Assembly (NCBI GenBank): GCA_036872755.1 | Contig: JAVHNS010000001.1 | Location: forward strand, 1,922,001 to 1,986,000 | Source of the DNA: Orbilia blumenaviensis | Lineage: Eukaryota; Ascomycota; Orbiliomycetes; Orbiliales; Orbiliaceae | Direction of reading: 5' to 3' | DNA length: 64,000 nt | Part shown: piece by piece, positions 33,812 through 45,628 of the stretch | Layout: every line of letters begins with the position of its first letter | How positions within the stretch are numbered: position 1 is the stretch's first letter | Program-made: the position numbers and the translations under genes | The notes under the pieces: generated by a model | The model's database searches: none | Told to the model about the DNA's origin: nothing | Seen by the model: the letters and a program-made list of their open reading frames with translations, nothing else

Positions 33812-35858
33812 ATGTCAGAGACGAAGGAGACGAAGAAGGCGATTGAGGCCGACAATGGCGTCGCCAGCGATAGCGATATCCGTAAGTTTGATCCCTACAG
33901 CTTCAGAATCTGGTAATAAATCCTATTACTAGTGTTAAACAGAGTAATAACTAATATTTGCGCGCGCGCGCATGTGTGTGTAGTGGGAACATTCCTCGAA
34001 ATCCTGCTCTCGGTGACCATGTTCGCCCACCTTTTGATCGCTCCGTATACAAAAGTCGAGGAATCGTTTAACATCCAAGCGATCCATGATATCGCCAACA
34101 TTGGCATGCCAGTACCGTTCACCAATGTTGCCGAAATCCTCGCGCAATATGATCATTTCGAGTTTCCAGGCGTGGTCCCGCGGTCATTCGCTGGGGCTGG
34201 GCTGATTGGCGGAATCACTTCTATCATATTGGGGTTTGTTCAAGATGGACTGCTGCAGCAGATTATAGGTTCGTACGATCTCTTAGATTCTTGCACCGGG
34301 ATTATATACTATTTAATAATAATAATAAGAAAAATAAAAAAAAATAAAAATAAATCAATATGAGGAGAAACGATATACTAACGGAGTGCTGAAGCTTAGT
34401 TCGAGCCTTCTTGGGTTTGCTGAATTGCTCTACTATGGTCTTGCTGTCAAGAAGGGCGGCAAGCATATATAGTCCCGGTGCGGCGAAGTGGTATTTACTA
34501 CTGCAAGCCAGCCAGTTTCATGTCATGTACTATGTCTCTCGAACATTGCCAAATATGCTTGCGTTCGGCCTGGGTAAGTCTGTATCGCTTCGTTTCAGGT
34601 TTAAATCCGACTGATACTAATATGTATATATGGTGCGTCGACAGTTACCTACGCACTCGCTGAACTCCTCCCACCACCACGCTCATTAGCTGCACGAAAG
34701 GACTGGTTTGATACATCGCCAATCGGGCTGCAGGTTCTTCTCCTCGCTGCTGTAATCTTTCGCTGCGAACTTGCACTTTTGTTCGTCACCAGTGTAATCC
34801 CGCTCCTCGCGACCGGTTGGGTTAATGTCGTCGAGCTCATTATTCTCGGTGCTGCAACCGGCCTCCTCGCCGTTCTAACCGCAGTCAGCGTGGACACGTA
34901 CTTCTGGCAAACCTTCCCAAAGCCCATGTGGGCTGAACTCGAAGGTTTCCTGTTCAACACCGTACAAGGCAAAAGTTCGGAATGGGGTACCAGTCCCGTA
35001 TACTACTACTTTGCAAACGCGATACCGAAGATGATGCTAAATCCCATGGCATTGCTTGTTCTACTTCCTATTGGGATATACGCTGGAGGCTGGAAACGTA
35101 CGACGGAGAGAGTCATTGGACCTTCCATTGCCTTTGTGGCAGTGTACTCGCTGTTACCGCATAAAGAGTGGAGGTTCATAGTTTATATTATGCCAGCGCT
35201 CACTTTGGTCGCTGGTGTTGGTGCTGACTGGGTTTTTACGCAAAGAAAGAAGGGGGTTTTATACTTGGGTTTAAACCTAGCGCTATTTACAACCGTAGCG
35301 CTGACGTTCGTGGCATCGTTTGGGATGTCGTATGTTTCTTCGTTGAACTACCCCGGTGGACAGGCTTTGAGTGCTTTGGAAGAAGTTGCGGCTGACAAGG
35401 AGAGTCTAAGGATTCATATGGATGTGTTTACTTGTATGACTGGCGCGACGAGGTTTACGCAGAACACCGTGGCTCATCCCGAGTGGAAATTCTCAAAAGA
35501 GGAGAGGAAAGAGGTTTTGGCGAATCCGGGGTTTTGGAGGGAGAAGGATTATATTTTGACGAGTAATTTGGAGTATGTGATGGAGTTCTTGCCGGATTGG
35601 GAAGTTAAGAGGGCTGTGAAAGGGTATGCGGGGATAGCAGTTTGGAAGGAAGGGAGAAAAGTTGAGGAGGCGGATATCTTCTTGGGTGGGAAGGATATCG
35701 CGCAGAAGTTGGTGGGGGTTACAAAAGTGTGGCCGGTGATTAAAATGAGAGATCAGATTTGGATAGTCGGGAGGAAGAAGATAGATATCCCTGGGTTTGA
35801 GGATGTGGATTTACATGATCTAAAGGAGAGTGTGGGGAAGCCTCATGATGAACTGTAG
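33812..35858 (+). CDS. ALG12: Dol-P-Man:Man7GlcNAc2-PP-Dol alpha-1,6-mannosyltransferase (Alg12)
   Basis: Four exons: 33812-33881, 33984-34268, 34400-34573 and 34645-35858; 580 residues. The luminal signature [14 protein letters not shown] of glycosyltransferase family 22 is in exon 2, and [14 protein letters not shown], the second family hallmark, lies near the middle of exon 4. Many hydrophobic segments span the protein, as expected for an endoplasmic-reticulum multi-pass enzyme. Alg12 adds the eighth mannose, alpha-1,6-linked, to the dolichol-linked oligosaccharide used for N-glycosylation. The [11 protein letters not shown] stretch after the first loop is also typical and separates Alg12 from Alg9 and the GPI mannosyltransferases Gpi10/Smp3. 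Exon 1 codes for a short hydrophilic N-terminus. Intron 1 has alternating CG and TG repeats before its acceptor instead of a pyrimidine tract. Confidence 0.9.
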
Positions 35859-36043
35859 TCGAACTGTCGTTGAGACGGGATGAGGCTTGTAATGAGTTAG
35901 TTAGCAGGCTAATAATGAGTTATGAATCCTACTATTGAACTTTTAGCAGAGGCTGGAAGCATTAAGACTATGGAAGTAGTTGGTCTCGAGACGAGAAGTA
36001 GTTGTAGGTTCAGATAGCACTTTGATAATACTTTGAGATAGGT

Positions 36044-37364
36044 CTAGTCTGTCTCCCACTGTACGCCCACCCACTCCTCAACATATGCCCCCTTCTCGCT
36101 CCCTGCTAGTGGACAGTCGGCCTCGCAAGTGCCCACGATTATAGTACCCCATACCATACCCTCGTCTAGTGCTCCTTCTGTGCCCTCCTCTAGTACCGAA
36201 ATTGCATGTGGCATCAATTGGATTTCAAAACACCGACCCCTTCCGCAATTGCTACACCGTGGGGTCTTAGATAAGGAAATATCTGTACCCGACTTCGGAT
36301 TCGCCAACAATTTACCTATACTGTCATCTCTTGAGTATAGTAAAGGAACCCCCTTTCGCTCATACCGTAACACCTGTTCTGGGTTTTGTGATGTGATGCT
36401 CTGGAAGTTTAAGAATGCAGCGTTCATTGCCGATTCGAATTCTTTCTCTTTCGAAGCCTTTGAAGAAGATGAAGAGGAAGCCGCTGCCTTTTTAGAGCTT
36501 GAAGGTGTGATATCCTCATCTATATCGTCTGATGTATCCATTTTGATTGTTTTGGCGAGTTTCTGAGATTGCAGGGTTAGTGCATCCGGTTCGAGTTCCT
36601 CATAGCTAGCATCAAGATAGAAGCTTGTGTATTGCGGTATCGATTCGGCTGGTGGCCAAGGGGACGGTGGGCCTATTAATGCCGGCTCTGCGGGTTCTGG
36701 ATTTACAGCAGGCTTGGGCTCTGGTGTTGATATCGAGGCAGCTTGTGCGAATGTTTTCGTAAGGGTTGATACATCATCCTTGGCAAATGGATTCGGTTTC
36801 GCAAATGGATTAGACTGCGAGCTTGCGAATGGGTTCGTAGGTGCACCGGATGATGAGCCGCCAAATATCATGTCTCCCATGTTGGATTTTGGCTTCGGTT
36901 CCTCGGCCGTGGGTTCCGCGACTACTGTAGCTGGTTTTTGAGTACTCGGCGGTGAGATGCCAGTGGATTTTACACCACGGATGGCTCTTATACTGCCCCT
37001 CTTCTTGCGACAGGGTTTCGAACGGCATCCAAAGAGGTAAAGCATTCTAGTGTGATGTGGGGAGTCTGGTAGGTTGCCGTCGAGTTGGAGAAGGAGAGGC
37101 ATGATGTTGTTGCAGCTTAGACATTTTGCCAGTCGCGAGTCCATTGCATCATCGAACCATGTCTAAGGTCTTGCGATTAGTATAAATTTACTCTTTTTCT
37201 TCTTTTAGAACTAGCAGGAGGATATTAGGAGAGGTACAAACAGGAATACCTCCGAGATGACTGGTAGTGTCGTCTGAAGGCGTGGTTTCAGCATAACCTA
37301 GAAGGGTGGTGGTAGTGGTATATTCGAGGTCGGCGACATCTTCATCGCTATAGTAGTCTGCCAT
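36044..37364 (-). CDS. TSR4: PDCD2/Tsr4-like uS5 (Rps2) chaperone
   Basis: Two exons, 37364-37242 and 37162-36044, give 413 residues. Exon 1 starts MADYYSDEDVADLEYTTTTL and ends SHLGGIP, joining to TWFDDAMDSRLAKCLSCNNI, the first half of the PDCD2 zinc-binding N-domain. LYLFGCRSKPCRKKRGSIRA follows. A long low-complexity, Pro/Ser/Phe-rich linker separates this from the C-terminal PDCD2_C domain (PRCSNCGRGRCFEIQLMPHA to the end). In yeast Tsr4 is a dedicated cotranslational chaperone of ribosomal protein uS5 and is needed for 20S pre-rRNA maturation. The donor is GTTTGT, one codon block after a more consensus-looking GTATTC that would break the frame. A TGACTCA at 37982 lies about 620 bp upstream. 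Confidence 0.85.
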
Positions 37365-38062
37365 TTTATAAGGCGACTTGGTATTTCATGAGATATATCA
37401 AGTATTTTGTGAGTGGTTGATGTTGGTGAAGATTTTAGATGTACGCAAAGCGCAAGTGGAGATGTTTTGTCCGGGTGGAGCGAAAGTTAGAAATTTTGGT
37501 GCGGCGGCCGCTGGATTAGCGCCCCTCGTTTGTGCGCCGTTACATTTATTGCGGCATGTGTGGTATTTTGGGCGGCAACGCAAAATGTCGTAAACTTTGA
37601 AGGATCTAGCATTCATGACTACAGAATGAGGTTATCAGTCGCACGGATAGCGAAAAATAGTGCTGTAGCAATATAGTACTATCTATCTTAGATTCATTTG
37701 TGCTTTGCAGTCTTCGGTATAAAGATGTAGAAACTAGATTGGTTCTGGATACATCTTAGCTGAGTAGAGTGGCGATGATGATGAGGCTTAGCTCCAGGCC
37801 CGGTGAGTCTTTGTAGATTACTACTAAGCATCAAGGCGACTTAGGTACCTAGGCACCTAAAGTACCATATACCTACTACGTAAGTATTTGGTAGGTAGTA
37901 CATGGAAGCAGAGATGGGCACCTGAAGCTCCGTATTGTGCTGGATTGCTCACAGGGTGGGGCGGATGGGTCGGTTTCCGGGTGACTCACCCACCTACCCC
38001 CCCGAAAAGGGATGTGTTGACAAAGTGCCTTGGATACTTTCCCTCAACGCTGGAGCTGCGAC

Positions 38063-38070
38063 TATAAAAG
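38063..38070 (+). promoter_or_regulatory. orphan TATA-box-like TATAAAAG
   Basis: TATAAAAG is followed within 15 bp by a pyrimidine-rich start-site-like sequence, and a TGACTCA lies 75 bp upstream. It reads as a promoter pointing right, yet the next ATG (38221) gives only a 16-codon frame before a stop. It may serve an untranslated RNA or a decayed gene. Confidence 0.3.
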
Positions 38071-38345
38071 GGACCTTTCCCCGACTCCCTCTTTCTTTCA
38101 CCATCCTAGTGCTCGGGTAGTACGCGTGGAACTGAAGGTTTATCCTGATCCCGTGTTTTTGCCAGTTGAAAACTGCCTACTTGACCCTCTCTCTGGTCTA
38201 CCAGGGAGGAATTTTTCGATATGAACTTGGAAAGCCTTCTTTCACTTGGTTTCTTTTTCATCAACTTCTAGGCGATGTCCTACGGGCTGAAGAAAAAGAC
38301 ATCGTGGAGGGGTGGTATTAGGTATCTAAGTGTACCTAATGGGAT

Positions 38346-38460
38346 ACCACCACCACCACCACCATCACCATCACCATCGCTGCCGCCGCTACCATCCCCA
38401 CCATCATCAAAACAGCTACCGCCTCTTCCTTCACTTCCACTTCTACTACCGCTACCACTA
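38346..38460 (+). repeat. CCA/CTACCG triplet microsatellite
   Basis: Imperfect trinucleotide array (ACC, CAT, GCC, CTT units). The Pro/Leu-rich frame through it is a product of the repeat and not a credible gene. Confidence 0.75.
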
Positions 38461-40139
38461 CTTGTGTCCTAGTTTACCTCGATAATATTCGGGAATTTCA
38501 GTATAACCTAGCATCTCATACCCTCCTCTCTATCTATTTACCTTCCTCTCCCTAGGAAAAACTCGCAACTGCCTGGCTAAGCTTAATTAGTCACACCGAA
38601 AGACACCCTGAGAATGAGTAAAAGCTTTAAAGCCCTATACCTACCAAGCCCACTAATATCACTTAATTCTAGTCTCATGTCGGAAATGCAAAATGGACAC
38701 ATTAGATCTGAACAAGGGAGTAGCTTTCTCAGGATGTCTTAGGACCAAGATAATACCTAGATACCTAGGTAGCTAAAAGCTAAACAAATGGGCTATCAGG
38801 AAGATAACCTGTGGCCATATTAGAGAAACCGCTACAGCAAAACTTTTGAACCGATGCGATGCCTCCGCACGACGAACACATATCGGCCCTGACCTGGATT
38901 TAGGGCTAAAATAATACGAGGGATACGCCAAATCGCTTTTCAGAGATATCCTGACTCGAAGTGCTTAGAAATCTTGTTAACGCCACAGCTGCTATGAATA
39001 TAGCATCTCCGCATTTCCAAAAGCGAAATTCGGCTATGCATAGTCGGCATGCGCATATAGTTAGTGCCCTAACTTATGAAATGTTCAGGTGCTAGGGGGA
39101 CATTCAATTAAGAGTGTTCTCGTTATGGGTCAAATCTATAGATGGTCTGGATTATATTAGACACCAATACTAATATATAGCTGCCAGTGGTAATTGCTTA
39201 GGTGCTTACCTAGATAGTATTGCTATCAAGTAGCAAGTCTCTTAAGGGGTGTGGGAGCCTACCACGAAATCCTGGCTTGTATATTATACTACTTAAGTAG
39301 GTATATTATGGTAAGGGTTAGATCAACGAAATCCAACATGTCAACGAATTCGAATAATACATCTTAGAGGACCCTGGATACCCTAGAAGCATTGATCCCT
39401 CACCCTACACGAATATTGCCTTCTACCCGAGGCAATGCATTTTGGGTCAATACAATGCAGACCTGAGACGAGAACCTTCAGTTAGAACATGAAATGAGCC
39501 ACACAATAGTTCCATAGGAGCCAACAGTGACACGTAGGCTGCAACCTAAGGCTAAGCACTCTGATGTAACAATCTGCAGGGGACCTGTGCTGTATCTCAG
39601 ATTGCGGCCTTGAGCAAAGAGTATGTGAGATATATGCAGGAGCAATCAGTTTTGATACATTCTTCACTGGCTCTTTTTAAAGTAGGAAGGGGTATTTCGG
39701 CTGCATGAAAAGAGTGTCGTGATGTAGTCTCGCTCCCAGACTAGTCGTGATGTACGTATGCGTAAGCGTGGAGTTGCTTCAGGTAGCTATAGGGTTCCGG
39801 AATTCCTATGTTGTACAGCTAGAGCAGCCCTAGCCCCATGCAGCTAACAGGCTATTGATTCCCAAGCTTTGTAGGCCCGTAGTAGTACTGGCTGCTGCAG
39901 CCAATTTAGAGGCTCTAGGTCTGAAAACCAATGTTCAAATAGCATATTCGTTATCACAGTTTTGGTCAACAGCGTCTGGGACCGAGAATAATTTGTTATA
40001 TACGATTGAACATCTTTCAAGCCTTTCTTTGAATGAATTTATGTATTATGTAGGTAGCTTAATCTACTATCAACTTAGCTGAGGAATATCTACAGAGCTG
40101 TAAATATTATAAGCGGAAACAGAATTTATATATCACTAA

Positions 40140-40234
40140 GGTTCCTTAGCTCAGTCGGTTAGAGCGTGGTGCTAATAGAAGAGTTTATCTCTTCAGTTAC
40201 GCCAAGGTCGCGAGTTCGACCCTCGTAGGAACCA
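40140..40234 (+). tRNA. tRNA-Ile (AAU anticodon) with 21-nt intron
   Basis: Acceptor GGTTCCT pairs with AGGAACC; D arm GCTC/GAGC; T arm GCGAG-TTCGACC-CTCGT; discriminator A. Anticodon stem TGGTG pairs with CGCCA and encloses CTAATA, then a 21-nt intron after the usual position 37, then A. Anticodon AAT reads isoleucine codons after A34-to-inosine editing. Total 95 nt, 74 after splicing. Internal A box (TAGCTCAGTCGG) and B box (GTTCGACC) are good. A seven-T run follows at 40242. Confidence 0.95.
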
Positions 40235-42282
40235 AAGTATATTTTTTTATTTTGTTCCCTCTAATTTTAGACCGGTGTTCCGGCACTCGCAAACAACCAT
40301 CGATGAAGCTACATGTAGACTATAATTTCAGCCAAGAATCACATGATAAACGGCTGGTGTCTGACATCTTTAGAAATTTTGCAACGCTGGAAAAAATACC
40401 ACTAACTGCAACACATTTCTATCACAACTGAAATTTGGTTACGAGATAAGCTAGAATCCAAAGAGGCTTCCTAAAAGCCAACCCGTCGATCATGTAAGAA
40501 GAAAAGTGATTAGATCTGTAGAATGGTCCGTCACTACCATTATACATATTATGACATATTACTCGTTTTGGAGTTACAAAATTAGTCAACCTAGGAACGA
40601 GAGCTTGCCATTACTACGTTGACTTAGCTTCGATGTAAAAAAGCTCAGCGGTAACAATATATAATAGCGCCAACGCCGTGTATCTACAAAGCCACAAGAA
40701 CGAATCGCGTCAGTTTACCTAAAGAAAATGGCAACTCGATTCCATACCTAGGTCCTGGTAAATATATGGTCTAGAGATGAGGGCCCTTTCACCTCATGAG
40801 ATCAACTACAGGAGATGAAGAAACGCTTACAGAAAGGTTTAGCTACCGAGCAACTGGAAAAGTTATACCGGCGCCAGAGCTACCGATGAAGATTTACAGT
40901 TTAATGCACAAAAGCGACACACTAGTATTTGTCAACGAAAATGTGATCTCTATATATTGAAGGGAGTTGTATAATAACAACGCTTAAGACCACTAGTTAG
41001 AGTCAGCCTATGTCTACATGCAAGTGGTAAGTCAGTCCTCCAGGACAAATGAGTTGCACCATATCTTCCAGCGGTACCGGTAGTATTACACTGTTGACCA
41101 AAGGCCAAGGAGCGTAATGACGCTGGATATAACGAGTGTCTAGACAGGCATGGATCCTAAATATTGATATCAAGTACTCTTTGGTAGCACTTTTATCTAA
41201 CTGAAATGTGGGAACTGTCTCGTGCTCGGCAAAAAAAAAAAAAAAGAAAGGAAAAAAAAAAAAAGAAAACACAAGATAAAAATGAGTCCGGTTAGGGGTG
41301 GCGAACCAGCGACGTTAGAGTCTTAAACATCGTTGACCCACCACTACTACATCTGGAACTCCAGACTCGCCGATGGGGAGCTAAATGTGGAGGAGAAGAT
41401 TGTTTTTCTTTCTATTATCAAAGACGGAATCGAGCCTCTCCCCTTCTGTTATCGTGAAAATGTGGTATTGTCTTACATTTCAAACTAGCTAAAATATAGT
41501 AACCCGCTAGGAAAAGTGTGCTACGCGAGTCTCTGCCAGAGCTTCTTCAATTGCAACCTGAAGCACTTCCCAAATTATGTTGTGCCGGAGTTCTGTAGAC
41601 AAAGGCTAGTTTCAGCCCAGCGCACTAGAGCGAGGAGGTTTCGTCAGAAATCTACGGACATATGTATGTTAACAAGAGACGGCGAAGTTTTGTGCGACGA
41701 GCGGCATGAAGCACTCTCTATATTCTACTGTCAGCTGGGCATGTGAGCTATAGGAGCGGGTATGATGGCACCGGGATATCTGGGTGCAGCCAGCTTGCAA
41801 ATTGGATTAGCGAGGTATTCGAGATGAACAATTCCGTTCATACGCGTTAGGGGTTGGTATCTACGAGATGGTGAAATAGAAGGTCGACAGATCCTTCTAG
41901 GTAGCGTCACGAGGGAAGAAGGCTACTCATACTTAAGATGTCACCGGTCTGTTTTCATGGCGTAGATGAGCCTACTATCGATTTATAAGGTATTCAGGCG
42001 CGACATTTTTCTGTTTTTACCCCCATCGATATCCGCCGGTTTTGTCTTGTAAACCATTAAAAGACTCTTTCGCAAGAGTTACATCGCAAAGCCGCCATGA
42101 AATATTTCTGTACGGCCTTAAAATCGATAATCTATTACATGTACCCAATTCTGATGTAATTTATCGGCTTATCGATTTATCTGAGATCAAGGGCTTCGAA
42201 AAGTTTGCACAGCAAAGGAGGAGAAAAAAATAAAATAAAAAATGAAAAATTGAAGGGTGGTTGTGAGGGCAGCAAAATATAA
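40235..42282. other. 2-kb spacer between the two inverted tRNA genes
   Basis: No gene supported. Contains interrupted A runs (41231-41269) and otherwise unique-looking AT-rich DNA. Apart from the tRNA genes themselves I do not see inverted similarity between its two ends. Confidence 0.5.
40242..40248 (+). terminator. RNA polymerase III T-run terminator
   Basis: Seven consecutive T starting 8 nt after the tRNA discriminator base, the expected polymerase III stop. Confidence 0.7.
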
Positions 42283-42377
42283 TGGTTCCTACGAGGGTCG
42301 AACTCGCGACCTTGGCGTAACTGAAGAGATAAACTCTTCTATTAGCACCACGCTCTAACCGACTGAGCTAAGGAACC
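42283..42377 (-). tRNA. tRNA-Ile (AAU anticodon) with 21-nt intron, second copy
   Basis: Reverse complement of the copy at 40140-40234, identical over all 95 nt including the intron. On its 3' side (below 42283) there is a T4 run within 10 nt and a T5 run about 33 nt further on, so termination may be leakier than for the first copy. Confidence 0.95.
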
Positions 42378-43653
42378 TTAGGCAGATGAGGATTTCTGGT
42401 CCTAAAGCAGCAGAGATAGCTTAGAACATTTTGCTCTTTAAATATTTCCTAATCTAGCGAACCCTGTTCTTCGTCTGATTGTTAGCATCAAGATATTAAT
42501 GTAGAGTTTGTTACCATCGAAATCTTGGAACATCACCTTCCGTTGTAAATTATACTTGCGGAACTGATGCTGCCTTGCGAATTGTTTGCACATGTAGCCT
42601 GCCTAGCCCAATGTCCGGGCGCTGTCTGTCTTTAGTTATCGCACGCACGCGCAGTCAATATACAATCGTGTACGATATGATACGTAGCGAAAGACCTACC
42701 TAATTTGTAATGTGTGCCAAGCTACAGTCGTCTCGCGCCCCTGACAACAATTTCAAGCCTAGATGAACTCGTGTTCCCCCCCCCCCCCCCCCCCCAAAAT
42801 TTGCTTTATTCAGCTCAGACTTGAGTCCGGCGTTTGAGTTTACGGTCGTTCGCATCATATAGTGGCAGCATAGTGAAGTCGCAGTGTGTCGGTACCGGTC
42901 GACGCGCGCCTTGCAATTGGGAATGCAATCGCTGTTTGTTGTGGGGATTAGATGCTGACATGCATCGTTAGCAGGAGGTAATCGGGATAAAACCCATGGC
43001 TGTGCAAAACGTGTCGTGAATAGATTCGTCTGCACCTTCTCATCGTAATAACTAGGTACCTAGGTAGGTACCTACTATACTACACTACCTACTTGCCTCT
43101 ACTATAGCTAGCGCTAAGTTGCCTCGAAAACTCATCCCGGGATTCGAGGCTGCTATGGCTAGTGCTAACTACAGACCGCGCTCTTCTCTAGTTACCACCT
43201 ATATAGGCATCCAGCCCGGTCTTCTCGGTTCCAGGCAAATCCTAAGCGAAGAATGTCGCAACCCGGCAATAGGAACCGAGGTTGATGTGTTACAATCCTT
43301 AGTTATATGTCATTGCACCAATCCCAATCATATTTTATCTCTGCCATCCCCTGAACATTTCACGCATAGAAGGGAAAAGCCCCACTTCGCCTGAGAATAG
43401 GTGATTTTCTGTGTGTCCAGGATCCAACATCATTTGCAGCCGCCGTGTGCCGTGTTTTTAAGACAGCCATATGTGTTGTGGTCTGCACGGTTCGCCGCCT
43501 GACTTGCAGAGAAGGCTGGCGTTATTCTTGGGGCCGGGACGGATGAAAAATATATCAATGCTCGCTGTTCGCCATCGTGACTCTTAGCTTAACCTTTACT
43601 CCTACCCCGCGCGGCGGGAATCCCCTACGGCTGTCGTAACGATCAGTCGTGAA
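42378..43653. other. 1.3-kb gene-empty interval
   Basis: Contains a run of 20 cytosines (42776-42795) and the palindromic block GGTACCTAGGTAGGTACC (43056-43073), a motif frequent between genes in many filamentous ascomycetes. No gene supported; the last few hundred bases are presumably the promoter of the following gene. Confidence 0.5.
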
Positions 43654-45628
43654 ATGGATCCATTATCGATCACCGCCGGCGTTTTCAGCCTCCTCTCCTC
43701 GTTGGCGGCTCTGTCCATGAAAGCCAACGACTTTTGCGAGGAATTTCAAGGAGCAGAGTTAGAAATCCGGGGCCTGACCGAGGAGCTTAACTCCCTCGGA
43801 TCGATTCTAAAACAATTGGAAAGAAACTGCAGGTCAATTAGTAAAAGTCTTGTCGAGGACTTGAACAAAATCCTCCAACAGTTAAACACTACCGTTATTG
43901 AAATTCAGCTATTCTTGAAATCGGCTTTGGGAAAAAGGCTCAGGAGCCCGTTTTGGGCCTTCACTGGCAAGAAACGATGTGAACAGTTTCTTAGGCGGCT
44001 GGAGGCATATAAATCGACCTTGAATATTACTCTTACTCTTGCGTCTATGTGAGCCACCGTATCAGCCGGGTTTCTTTCAAGCAGCATCGCGCTAACAGCT
44101 CTCATAAAATAGATGTTCAGCACAAGAACTTCACGCAAGAGGCGATGAGATCCTTTCTAGTATTCATAACACTCAACTCGCGCTTCCAGAAACTAGCACC
44201 GGCGACGAATATATACTTCAAAAATACCTTACTGAACTTGAAACTGTATACGAAACATCAACTGCTGCAGGGTATTCAGAAGACGATACGCAGACCCAGG
44301 TGTCAGTTGTGCCTCAGACCTATAAATATTTAAGCGGGAAAGGCAAACTAGCGACTCTTTCAGAAAACCCATCCTCAAGTTCGGAGGAGTTAAACGGGCC
44401 TAGCTTTAGTCCGCACCCGCATCCTTCCACCACCATAGTGCATTCTCGGGGAGCCATCGGGGTGGAGGTATTCGCGAAATTCTGGAAATCCGGCAAAATT
44501 GAAAAACGAGAGTACCTTCATCCGGCCCCACCGGGCTCCTCTAGCGAGGAAATGGCGGCGGTCCAGAGGGAAAACTTCGCTATATGGAGGAGATCTGAGG
44601 TTGAGCATCACTATGGATACATAATTCGGGGTACTATGGCACAGAAACACCGGCTAGCCTCTTTTGAATTGCGAACTGAAGATTACTGGCCCGAAGAAAA
44701 GAATCCAGACGTCAAAATTGGGAAAAGGGAGATCGTCGGTCTAGCTTTCAGTGATGATGAGGGTAGCTTAGTCGCGGTATTGTCCCGCGAGAATTCTACT
44801 CCCAGGAAAGAATATTCAATAATTTCCTGGGAAGCAGGAGCTGACGAATTGGCATTCAAACGATGGTATATGGTGCGGGGATTTCCAGCTTTATCGCCTT
44901 CTCTCTCCCCGGATGGACGGTTCTTTGCTTTCCGATCGCACAGACAGGTCCAAATCTTTGAAACCAAAATCAACCGTCATCTGGGATCATTCAAGCTGGA
45001 TCCTCATAGGAATTTAGATTGCCAGTTCGTTTGGTCTCGAAACTACAACGAATTGCTGGCCTTTTCAAGGGCCCCGGATGGATACGCTGCAAACGCTATG
45101 ATTAAAATCTACCAGACTTCGACCGAGAGCATAATTTTCAGTGCAACCCTTCAAGATCTCGGATTTCAATATGATAATTTTTATCATTATTTTGATTTCG
45201 AATTCTCGGGGCTCGATAACAAAATTACGATCGCTACGTCTGGTCCCGAGAAATCATCAATCTTTCGTAGAATTATGCCAGCCCCGAAAAACGCTTCCGA
45301 AATTTCTCGTGGTCAAACCTTCTGGGGCTCTATCAACCTCGACGACAAAACTGTATCAATAAAACACGTCGATAAGACAGGAAAATATAACTATTTTGTC
45401 TCAGCGTACGCAGGGGACGGCTCATACGTTTTCAGGTATAGTCCCTGGAATGACAAACTACAATTGGTGGGATTTAATAGTAATTCGGGAGTTCAGTTTT
45501 TTGATGATGTAGAGGTCGAAGCGTGGGATTATTGCATAGTGTCCTTTGATAATGAAACCAACCGTATGTTTTTCTTGATATCAGATCGGGACTCTGTGGG
45601 GATGGTTTTTTGGGAGCCTAAATCTTAA
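43654..45628 (+). CDS. Helo-like N-terminal domain fused to a beta-propeller-like region
   Basis: Two exons, 43654-44048 and 44113-45628, give 636 residues. Exon 1 is a classic fungal Helo-like/PigL N-terminal domain: MDPLSITAGVFSLLSSLAAL, then helical segments with LTEELNSLGSILKQLER. A variable acidic and Ser-rich linker follows to about residue 260. From about 335 to the end come repeated strand-rich blocks of WD40-like type: IVGLAFSDDEGSLVAVLS, SLSPDGRFFAFRSHRQVQIF, ELLAFSRAPDG and MIKIYQTSTES. No P-loop or NACHT ATPase is visible between them. Fungal STAND receptors use Helo-like, NACHT and WD40 in that order; here the middle module is missing or never existed. A role in self/non-self recognition or cell death is inference. 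Confidence 0.7.

Larger units (their letters stand above)
37365..40139. other. 2.8-kb gene-empty interval with promoter-like block
   Basis: Includes GGTACCTAGG-type palindromic motifs near 37842-37853, a TGACTCA at 37982-37988, a TATA-box block at 38063 and a CCA-type triplet repeat. No protein frame with motif or splice continuity was found. Confidence 0.5.

Noticed and set aside
38275..38472. Proline-rich 65-codon frame
   Set aside because: Translation of a CCA-type microsatellite.
41280..41350. tRNA-like sequence with GGTTCG on the minus strand
   Set aside because: Anticodon and acceptor stems do not pair; only a T-loop resemblance.
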